12,764 nt of DNA from contig JAJCYF010000236.1 in NCBI GenBank assembly GCA_029263035.1, positions 1-12,764 on the forward strand, given 5' to 3'. The translations under genes and the position numbers were made by a program. The notes under the pieces were generated by a model, which did no database searches, was not told the origin of the DNA, and saw nothing but the letters and a program-made list of their open reading frames with translations. Source of the stretch: Actinomycetes bacterium. GTDB taxonomy: Bacteria; Actinomycetota; CADDZG01; JAHWKV01. The stretch's first letter is position 1. Every line of letters starts with the position of its first letter. This document shows, piece by piece, positions 6,832 to 12,764 of this stretch.

Positions 6832-8916
6832 ATGACTGCCACCTGTCGATCGTGTGGGCGTCTGGCCGACGCTGAGGCTTACTTTTGTCCTGCATGTGGA
6901 GGGGATATTGCAATCAAGGCTGAGAGTCGCCTCGAACCGGCTGCCGATTACACCCTAAAGGGGGCAGCCTTTTTTGCCCCGGCGACTTCAACCGCTGAAT
7001 CGGCGAACACACGATTTCTTCCTTCGCCGCGCGAGGCGAATCCCGCTTCGGTTCCTGTCGAGCTGGTGATCGCCCAGGTAATAGCCGGTTTGGTTGGCCT
7101 GTACTTCGTCCTGACTAACCTCCCGGCCTTGCCCCAGTCATTTAACTTCGCCCTTGAAAATTTCGAATTCGGGGCGTTGAATCTGGCGGACACTGTGCTG
7201 GTACTTGTTGTAGGTGGCGGGTTCTTGTATTCGATCTCTCCACTCAAGAAGGGGGAACCCTTCGGGCGGATGATCCTGCTGACGCTGTCGGGAGCAACCG
7301 TCGTCGCCCTCCTCAGAACTTCCTGGGGCCCGTTCGTTTCCCTTACTCCCGGCCAGGTACTTGTAGGGCTGGGATGCGTCGCACTGGCGGGGTTACTGGT
7401 GTTCTCTCCGAAACTGATTGCCCATCTGGCCGCGGAAGGAGTCGGTGCTGTTGAAGAGGTGCCCGACTCGGTTTCGGGCGCCAGAACACTCGTGCAGGTA
7501 TTTGCCGGCCTAAGCTCCATGGTGGCGCTGGCGCTGCTGCCCCAGACGTCTTTCGGATGGCAGCAGTCGATGCTTGGGATTGTGGCTCTGGGCACTGCCG
7601 GAATTGCCGTTTCCCTCGTTCGCCACATCGCTCCGGGCGATCCACCGCTGAGAATCAAGCTCAGTGCGGCCGTGGTTGCGTGCTACGGAGCGGTTTTGTT
7701 CTCGGCCATTTCTCCCTTCGCGACCACGTACCTTTTGGCTGCGGGAGCAGGTTCGCTGGCGGTGCTTTGGCTCGGTAACGCCTCCCGCACCTTCTTCGGC
7801 GATTCACCGATCTCGTACCCAACGATGGCCGGCGGGGCCATGGGTTTTCAGAAGGCAGCCGGGGAGGGAATGCGGGCAATGAGTCAGCTGACCCCCACCC
7901 GCCCGCTCCCGGCCGAACCGCAGGTACCCCTGCGGTTGGCTGAGGTTAGGCCTGAGCCCGACGGCGAGGAAAGGGATTGCCGATCCCTGGAGCTTGCCAT
8001 CTCAGCCAAGACCTTTTTGCCCTACTCGTGGGACTCTGAGCCGCCCCGGCAGGGCTATGTAGTGACCGCTCAACTGACGGCGCCATCCGCAATGAATCTC
8101 AATGGATTCGAGGAGCCGGCGGAGCAGGGCTTTCGCGGTACATCCACATTGACCTTGGGTTCTTCGGGCCTTATGGGGGTCGGCGTGCGCGGCAAATCGC
8201 ATGCCGGAGCAATTGATCCCAAAGGAACGGTTATCGCCTGGGTCCTTCCCTACCAAACCGTGAGTGAGGTCAGGGTGGTTGTCGACGAGTCCGATCAGGA
8301 GGTCGTCATCTTGGATCTGCGCTCCGGGGGTCACGTCAAGATGCGCAAGCCCCGTCTGCTGAAGGGAGACAGTTGGGAGAACGTTGTCTTCACCGAGTTT
8401 GTGGCCACGCTGCGAGCGACGATAAAGAGAAACTCCGTCGTCCGCGCCGCTCCCCGGGCGGTGGTTGCCAATACCGGCAGTCATCCGATCCCTGCGGCCG
8501 CCCCGATTACCCCGAAAGGTTTGGTGGACGAGTATCTTTCGACATTCAAACGATTCGCCGATTTCAGCAGCCGGTCTGGGCGGCGGGAGTTCTGGGTCTT
8601 CACACTGGCCAACGGAGTTATTTCATTTCTGCTGACAATCGGGTGGTACATGAGCTTGGCAGCAACCTTTGCAGCGGCCATGCAGGGCGGGGGAGGCGCT
8701 GGAGGCTTTTACCTGGTATCGGCTCTGTTCGTAGGATTCGGCCTGATCACCATGGTGCCCGGAATCGCGGTGATGGTCCGCCGGCTGCACGATACCGGGA
8801 GGAGCGGGATCCTTTGTCTTCTGTCGTTCATCCCGCTTATCGGCCTTGTGTTGATCTACTTCATGATCCTGCCCAGCGATCCGGGGGACAACGTGTACGG
8901 CCCGATGCCGAATTAG
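6832..8916 (+). CDS. Zinc-ribbon, polytopic membrane protein with C-terminal DUF805 domain
   Basis: A 694-residue multi-domain membrane protein of unknown function. Residues 5-22 form a zinc ribbon (CRSC ... CPAC). About eight hydrophobic segments lie between 74 and 316. Residues about 364-536 form a soluble, beta-rich region (TSTLTLGSSGLMGVGV ... VIAWVLPYQTVSEVRVVV ... FVATLRATI) that might be PH/GRAM-like; that is my inference. The C-terminus (about 562-694) is a clear DUF805 domain (PF05656), with SGRREFWVF near 581-589, VRRLHDTGRSG at 649-659 and the terminal SDPGDNVYGP. The ATG start has GGGAGAA just upstream. DUF805 proteins are usually about 120-160 residues long, so this is an unusual extension. 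It precedes the T7SS substrate cluster in the same direction, separated by a 202-bp gap with a hairpin. Confidence 0.82.
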   Translation: MTATCRSCGRLADAEAYFCPACGGDIAIKAESRLEPAADYTLKGAAFFAPATSTAESANTRFLPSPREANPASVPVELVIAQVIAGLVGLYFVLTNLPALPQSFNFALENFEFGALNLADTVLVLVVGGGFLYSISPLKKGEPFGRMILLTLSGATVVALLRTSWGPFVSLTPGQVLVGLGCVALAGLLVFSPKLIAHLAAEGVGAVEEVPDSVSGARTLVQVFAGLSSMVALALLPQTSFGWQQSMLGIVALGTAGIAVSLVRHIAPGDPPLRIKLSAAVVACYGAVLFSAISPFATTYLLAAGAGSLAVLWLGNASRTFFGDSPISYPTMAGGAMGFQKAAGEGMRAMSQLTPTRPLPAEPQVPLRLAEVRPEPDGEERDCRSLELAISAKTFLPYSWDSEPPRQGYVVTAQLTAPSAMNLNGFEEPAEQGFRGTSTLTLGSSGLMGVGVRGKSHAGAIDPKGTVIAWVLPYQTVSEVRVVVDESDQEVVILDLRSGGHVKMRKPRLLKGDSWENVVFTEFVATLRATIKRNSVVRAAPRAVVANTGSHPIPAAAPITPKGLVDEYLSTFKRFADFSSRSGRREFWVFTLANGVISFLLTIGWYMSLAATFAAAMQGGGGAGGFYLVSALFVGFGLITMVPGIAVMVRRLHDTGRSGILCLLSFIPLIGLVLIYFMILPSDPGDNVYGPMPN

Positions 8917-8939
8917 CGGGTCCAATGCGTTGGGCTGCC

Positions 8940-8966
8940 GGGGCTTAACCGGGCTTTAGCCGCCCC
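8940..8966 (+). terminator. Possible terminator hairpin after the DUF805 gene
   Basis: GGGGC (8940-8944) pairs with GCCCC (8962-8966), with an inner GGC-TTTA-GCC hairpin (8952-8961), 24 bp after the DUF805 stop and followed by TTGCC rather than a long T-run. The same bases contain CTTAAC and CTTTAGC one helical turn apart (8944-8960), so they could instead be a regulatory element for the T7SS cluster. Another CTTAAG lies at 8975-8980. No gene is seen in the gap 8917-9118. Confidence 0.4.
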
Positions 8967-9118
8967 TTGCCGGACCTTAAGTAGCCACTCCTATTCTCTG
9001 ACCAGTTGCAGTCACTCGTTTCAAGGTCCGCAAGGAAGGGACGGATCAGATCAATTGCGGTTCAAGCTTCGCAATCAGTATTCTGCTCAAACCAAAATTT
9101 ACTAGAGGGAGGCCAGAA

Positions 9119-9415
9119 ATGTCAGGAAGCATTCTTGCAACACCGGAGGAGCTCCGGGGTCACGCCAGCACCGTTCGCAGCAAGGCCCAGCAGGCTCAGG
9201 GCGACTTCACGTCGATGCGGGCGCAGCTGGAAACTCTTGCGTCTTCCTTCCAGGGCCAGGCCGCACAGGCGTTCCAGCAGCACTGGGAGCAGTGGCACAA
9301 CGGCGCAACCCAGCTGATCCAGGGCCTCGAGGGCCTGGGCGGATTCCTTCAGACCTCGGCAGACGCCATTGAAGACACCGACCGTCAGCTGGCCTCTGGC
9401 TTGGGCCAGGGCTAG
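9119..9415 (+). CDS. WXG100 family (ESX/T7SS) small secreted protein
   Basis: A 98-residue, almost entirely helical protein of WXG100 size. It is a helix-turn-helix hairpin with the turn motif F-Q-G (44-46) in place of W-x-G. Flanking helices are ELRGHASTVRSKAQQAQGDF and AAQAFQQHWEQWHNGATQLI. Family members are exported by the type VII system as dimers, often with a larger partner that shares the ESX fold. There is no signal peptide and no Cys. A strong GAGGGAGG lies 9 nt before the ATG. The C-terminal YxxxD/E export motif is not seen. It heads a plus-strand cluster, with the next gene starting 32 bp downstream. The family call is firm. Secretion is inferred. Confidence 0.9.
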   Translation: MSGSILATPEELRGHASTVRSKAQQAQGDFTSMRAQLETLASSFQGQAAQAFQQHWEQWHNGATQLIQGLEGLGGFLQTSADAIEDTDRQLASGLGQG

Positions 9416-9447
9416 TTCGGACCGAGTCGGATAGCGAGGAAGTCGCC

Positions 9448-10461
9448 ATGGCCCAGATAATCGAAGTTGATCCTCCCGCCCTTTTGGAGTTGGCGGGGCG
9501 GCTGTCGATAGTGAAAGCTGAATTGGAAACGGCTCAGTGCGTCTTTAATGACGACGGCTCAATCCACAGCGCCAAGATCGACGGAGCTTTGGAGCACTTT
9601 TGCGGCGCTTGGAGCGACAAACGCGGCGAACTGGTGATCCACCTCCAGGGCGCCGGCGACTTCCTCAGGACCTGTGCCGAGCAGTTTGCCTTGAGGGACA
9701 AGGAGCTTGAGGGTGCCCTGGGGGCACCCTCCGAATCCAGTGACCCGCCGGCCGATTCTTCGGGAAACAGCGCTTCGGGCAACGGGGCGGGGCAGGGCGC
9801 TGCCCCGGTGGGTACCGCTGGTCCCGTCCCGTCGGGCGCAGAGACGTCTCAGGGTGTTCAGGCCCCCGGCTACTCGGGGTTGCCAGGCCATTACGCTCCC
9901 ATACCGGTTGGGGCTGTGGTTGGAGCAGCAGCTTCAACGAACGGTAGTCAACCCACCGGCAATCAATCACCCGTGCAGCCCACCCCCGCCCTGCCCAAGC
10001 CCCCGGAAGGGGCTGAATACGACTTTTCTGACGGACCCCTCAACGAACCGACGGAGCGTGGGTTCCGGTCGGGTCGCCCCGAAGACTTTGCCGCCTGGTC
10101 CTTGAACGAGATGCTTCAAGAGCAGGACGCTGAATGGACATTCGACAACTACATGACTACTCAGGTTGACGGCGGCGAGGCCGACTATGGCAAGTGGGGT
10201 CCAGCGCACCATTGGCTGGACAGGGCCGAAGAGCTCGGATTCCTCCACGACGACACTGCCCAGACCGGGGCAATCGCCTACTGGGGCAAGGAGTTCGGCG
10301 GCGGGGACGGCAACGTGGCGGTGGTTAAAGACCTCAATGAGGACGGATCGATAACGATCGAATCATTGAGTCGCCGAAGCGGCCTGCCGCAGCTGCGCAC
10401 TCTGCAGGTGGGGAGTCGCCGCTGGCCTGAAGCATTCATTCACATCGTTCCAGGAAGCTGA
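9448..10461 (+). CDS. ESX-like N-terminal domain fused to a degenerate (catalytically dead) CHAP-like domain
   Basis: A 337-residue protein. Residues 1-92 look ESX/WXG100-like: two helices around FCGAWSDKRGEL (W55), ending in RDKELEGAL. Residues about 92-195 are a Gly/Ser/Pro/Ala-rich linker. Residues about 195-337 resemble CHAP (amidase/endopeptidase, PF05257) C-terminal sequence: WGPAHHWLDRAEELGF, then GAIAYWGKEF (274-283), NVAVVKDLNEDGSITIESL (289-307) and the closing RWPEAFIHIVP. Active CHAP enzymes need a Cys in the CTWY-type motif and a His in the GHVA motif. Here the first region reads DAEWTFDNY (227-235), with no Cys anywhere after residue 76, and the second reads GNVA (Asn289 in place of His). 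A peptidoglycan-hydrolase role is therefore unlikely. A wall- or substrate-binding role is possible. The ATG is preceded by GCGAGGAAG. Confidence 0.75.
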   Translation: MAQIIEVDPPALLELAGRLSIVKAELETAQCVFNDDGSIHSAKIDGALEHFCGAWSDKRGELVIHLQGAGDFLRTCAEQFALRDKELEGALGAPSESSDPPADSSGNSASGNGAGQGAAPVGTAGPVPSGAETSQGVQAPGYSGLPGHYAPIPVGAVVGAAASTNGSQPTGNQSPVQPTPALPKPPEGAEYDFSDGPLNEPTERGFRSGRPEDFAAWSLNEMLQEQDAEWTFDNYMTTQVDGGEADYGKWGPAHHWLDRAEELGFLHDDTAQTGAIAYWGKEFGGGDGNVAVVKDLNEDGSITIESLSRRSGLPQLRTLQVGSRRWPEAFIHIVPGS

Positions 10462-10503
10462 TAGCGGTATTTCCCCCCACCATTCCAGAAAGGTAGACAC
10501 ACT

Positions 10504-11793
10504 GTGAACGTCAACGACTACGCTCCCGGATCACCTCAGGGTATCCGGCAGATTGCCTCTCGAATTGGAGAGACGGGGAACGCTGCTCTTGAAGCCCAGC
10601 GCGAGATGCAGGCGATCAACGGCGTTTGCGGTGACGTCAAATGGGAGGGCGGCGCCCGAAATTCGTTCGCCGACTATGCCCTGGATTTGCCTGCCGACCT
10701 GGGACGAATGGCTCAAAGCTACACGGCGGCATCGGATGCACTCAGCTCCTATGCCTGGGAGCTGGAGGACATTCGCAACCAGGTGGATCAGGCCCTCGCT
10801 CGTTATCAGGTAGCTGAATCCCGCAAGAATCAGGCGGACGGTGAGGTTTCCCGGGCGGCGACCCGATTGAATCAGCTCCGATCCCAACTTCCTCCTGCCC
10901 GGGTTAAGGAGGCCTGGACCAAGGGTCAGTATGAACTGGCCAGCCTCGTAGGGCACGATGCGGGACTCTACGATCAATACCTGCGAGCCAGGAACTGGCG
11001 GAACCATCTGGAATCCGAAGAGACGGCCGAGGAGCAGGTGCGTCATCGCCACCAGCTGACGGCGGATTCAGCCGATAGCGATATGCGCTCCGTGGCGGCA
11101 ACCCTGGACGATCTGCGGGATCAGCGCCATCAAGCGGAAGACAGGTGCCAGCAGCGAATTGATGCCGCACTTGAGGGCGACCTCAAGAACCGAAACTGGT
11201 GGGAGAAGACCGGCGATGCCGTAGTGGGCATGGCCAAGTCGATCAAGGATGGAGACTTCGGAGACTTCGTGTTCCACCTTAGGGAGTTTCTAATCGCCGG
11301 CCTTGAAGCCCTTCAGGAATGGTCGGATTTCCTTCTGATCGTTGGAATCGCTGTAATGGCTTTAATGCCCGCGACGGCCCCAGTAGTCCTGGGCTTCTTG
11401 AAGGGCATGGCAACCACTGAAAAGGTCCTGCTGTCGGGCATTGTGTTCACCGGCGCGCTTCTATGTGCTATCGGACATAGGAACCCTCGAACCGGTAAGC
11501 AAAGTGTGACGATCCAGGACCTTCGTTCCGACGCCGCGGACTTGGCTCTGGTGGCGGGTCAGGAGAAATTCTATAAGAACCAGTTTGATGAAATTGGCGA
11601 ACTGGTCCCCACATTCACCTACAAAGAAGTCCAAGAGGAGGTGACCAATCTGCCTTATACAATATCGTCCATAGGGAGGGGAGTGAAACGGGGGATGAGC
11701 AATGTGGTCTCCCCTTTGACCACCCCAAGTTTCCTCATAAAGAGCTCCTGGGATGGGCGCCGGCCGGTTAAGGGCCCGGTGTTTGCAAATTGA
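10504..11793 (+). CDS. Putative T7SS-secreted WXG-domain protein with two hydrophobic segments and unrecognised C-terminus
   Basis: A 429-residue protein starting at GTG (AGAAAGG upstream). The N-terminal 110 residues match the pattern of actinobacterial putative T7SS-secreted proteins: PGSPQGIRQIASRIGETG, the WEG turn (47-49) with NSFADYALDLPADLGRMAQSY, then a second helix with YAWELEDIRNQVDQAL. Residues about 110-240 are highly charged and helical (coiled-coil-like). Two hydrophobic stretches follow at about 275-299 (FLLIVGIAVMALMPATAPVV) and 309-325 (VLLSGIVFTGALLCAIG). The last 100 residues (GHRNPRTGKQSVTIQDL ... RRPVKGPVFAN) match no toxin domain I recognise. This layout is typical of polymorphic T7SS effectors, but toxicity is not shown. 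It overlaps the next gene by 4 nt. Confidence 0.78.
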   Translation: MNVNDYAPGSPQGIRQIASRIGETGNAALEAQREMQAINGVCGDVKWEGGARNSFADYALDLPADLGRMAQSYTAASDALSSYAWELEDIRNQVDQALARYQVAESRKNQADGEVSRAATRLNQLRSQLPPARVKEAWTKGQYELASLVGHDAGLYDQYLRARNWRNHLESEETAEEQVRHRHQLTADSADSDMRSVAATLDDLRDQRHQAEDRCQQRIDAALEGDLKNRNWWEKTGDAVVGMAKSIKDGDFGDFVFHLREFLIAGLEALQEWSDFLLIVGIAVMALMPATAPVVLGFLKGMATTEKVLLSGIVFTGALLCAIGHRNPRTGKQSVTIQDLRSDAADLALVAGQEKFYKNQFDEIGELVPTFTYKEVQEEVTNLPYTISSIGRGVKRGMSNVVSPLTTPSFLIKSSWDGRRPVKGPVFAN

Positions 11794-12503
11794 AGACCGC
11801 CCTTCCCAACTCGTTTAACCTCCAGCTACCCGACGCCTGGTACCCGGTTTCCCTGGACAGGGACGATGTGCAGCAAATGGTCGATGAGGCGACCAAAAGG
11901 CCGGGAGGGGAGTCCTTTACGGCCGATCAAGTGGCTTGGCTGAAGGCAACTCTCGGCAAAATGGTGGTAGAAGCCAAGGATTCAGGGGTCAACTTCTGCG
12001 CCACCTATGTCGATCTCCTTCCCGAGGAGGACGTTGCCCCCGCTACCTCTGATGGGCCGCTCCTCGACGACGACGGCAAAATCAATCCTGAGACGATCCC
12101 TCAGATGTTCCTTTCTGCGGTGGTACTTTTGGCAACCTATCCAGCGAGTGATATCTCGCCGGAGGGCACCGCCGTCTCGGTTGCGGCTCTGCTGGCCGCC
12201 CTTGAAACGCCGACGAGCAAAAGGAGTCGCTACCTCCGGGATCCCGCTAAGGTTTTTTTGCCGGCCGGGCCGTCCGTAGTAGTAAAGGCTCTTGAGACCT
12301 TCAATGCGCCCGAATTGCGGGAACCGATTCCCATCTTCGCCCTGACCTACCACCTGCCGATCGCAAATGGCGAAGGCCTGGCGATCTTATCCTTCCGGAC
12401 TCCGTGTCTTGGGCTGGCCGATGAGTTCACCGAACTGTTCGAGGCAATGGCCGAGACGCTAGAGTTCGAGGCTGAGCAGAACGGCCTCTCACCTGATGTC
12501 TAA
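11790..12503 (+). CDS. Soluble T7SS-cluster protein, possibly PsbP/Mog1-like or immunity-type (hypothetical)
   Basis: A 237-residue protein without signal peptide or membrane helix. It opens with SFNLQLPDAWYPVSLDRDD and ends with GLAILSFRTPCLGLADEFTELFEAMAETLEF. That arrangement, 'LP.W' at the start and a final strand followed by a helix, recalls Mog1/PsbP-fold proteins found beside WXG genes in actinobacteria. The resemblance is my inference and weak. The TTG start overlaps the stop of the 429-aa gene (TTGA), giving coupled translation without a clear ribosome site of its own. Its coding sequence ends inside the start of the next gene (8-nt overlap). Being immediately downstream of a putative effector, it could be an immunity protein or export chaperone. 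Neither role is demonstrated. Confidence 0.7.
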   Translation: MKTALPNSFNLQLPDAWYPVSLDRDDVQQMVDEATKRPGGESFTADQVAWLKATLGKMVVEAKDSGVNFCATYVDLLPEEDVAPATSDGPLLDDDGKINPETIPQMFLSAVVLLATYPASDISPEGTAVSVAALLAALETPTSKRSRYLRDPAKVFLPAGPSVVVKALETFNAPELREPIPIFALTYHLPIANGEGLAILSFRTPCLGLADEFTELFEAMAETLEFEAEQNGLSPDV

Positions 12504-12764
12504 GGCGACCGTCGTTCGACGATTCTTGGTAGCCGCCGTCTGCGCCATCATGGCATCGGGAGCTGCGGGATGTGCGGGCGCTGAAGACTCCTTCCCGGAC
12601 GCCCTCTTTGGTACATGGAGTAAGCCTGATGGAGAAATCGTCCAACTCGATTTCTCCGATGGCGGGCGGATCGACGTCACGCTCGCAGACGGTAGTACGT
12701 GCTCCGGGAGTTATCAGCTAACGAACTTCTCAAGCAGGCAGGTTTCGTTGAGGTCGGATCACAT
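12496..12764 (+). CDS. Putative lipoprotein (3' partial)
   Basis: The reading frame runs from ATG 12496 to the window end without a stop (89 complete codons). It begins MSKATVVRRFLVAAVCAIMA and reaches a lipobox-like SGAAGC with the lipidated Cys at residue 26. The signal has a basic n-region (RR) and a hydrophobic core. The mature part has LFGTWSKPDGEIVQLDFSDGG, then TCSGSYQL and SRQVSL, a repeated beta-strand pattern like lipocalin-type or 'GTW' lipoproteins. It overlaps the preceding stop by 8 nt (ATGTCTAA), so it belongs to the same operon. It should be anchored on the outer face of the membrane. Function unknown, and the C-terminus lies beyond the window. Confidence 0.75.
   Translation, partial: MSKATVVRRFLVAAVCAIMASGAAGCAGAEDSFPDALFGTWSKPDGEIVQLDFSDGGRIDVTLADGSTCSGSYQLTNFSSRQVSLRSDH

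Noticed and set aside
8967..8997. Possible -35/-10 promoter (TTGCCG ... TATTCT) before the WXG100 gene
   Set aside because: The spacer is about 19 bp and the -10 match is poor. It is too weak to list as a feature.
1..12764. tRNA/rRNA genes, CRISPR arrays, transposases or IS ends
   Set aside because: No regularly spaced repeats, transposase motifs, cloverleaf-like or rRNA-like stretches were recognised on either strand.

Overview
The window is high-GC DNA with GTG/TTG starts, good Shine-Dalgarno sites and tightly packed or overlapping genes. Its families (a MEDS sensory-domain protein, WXG100/T7SS substrates, a zinc-ribbon/DUF805 membrane protein) point to an actinomycete-type bacterium (Actinomycetota). 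It looks like an environmental lineage rather than Mycobacterium or Streptomyces. I cannot name the genus.

Left part (1-5336): envelope or exopolysaccharide genes. A 5'-truncated O-antigen ligase/polymerase-like membrane protein is followed, with a 4-nt overlap, by a large two-domain enzyme in which a GT4-type glycosyltransferase is fused to an FkbM-type methyltransferase. Converging on it, and sharing the TTAA stop bases, is a minus-strand MEDS (DcmR-type sensory) gene. Upstream of that, also on the minus strand, is a MraY/WecA-like polyprenyl-phosphate sugar-1-phosphate transferase, the usual initiating enzyme for lipid-linked glycan synthesis. Together they supply initiation, chain extension/decoration and polymerisation or ligation of a surface glycan.

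Middle (5337-6296): mostly non-coding and small genes. A probable minus-strand two-gene unit encodes a 46-aa single-pass membrane peptide and a 77-aa protein with two CxxC pairs. Both have strong ribosome binding sites. Two adjacent hairpins lie between this unit and the MraY-like gene. Paired TTAAG/TAAAG-type elements about 10 bp apart recur in several of the intergenic gaps.

Right part (6297-12764), all on the plus strand: a small membrane-anchored protein with an acidic tail; a 694-aa zinc-ribbon/polytopic/DUF805 protein; a hairpin (possible terminator); then a cluster that looks like a type VII secretion (T7SS) substrate locus. That cluster holds a WXG100 protein, an ESX-like protein fused to a CHAP-like domain that has lost its catalytic Cys and His, a 429-aa WXG/T7SS-type protein with two hydrophobic segments and an unrecognised C-terminus, a 237-aa soluble protein, and a lipoprotein that runs off the window. 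The last three are linked by 4-nt and 8-nt overlaps. No T7SS machinery gene (EccB, EccC, EccD, EccE, MycP) is present in the window.
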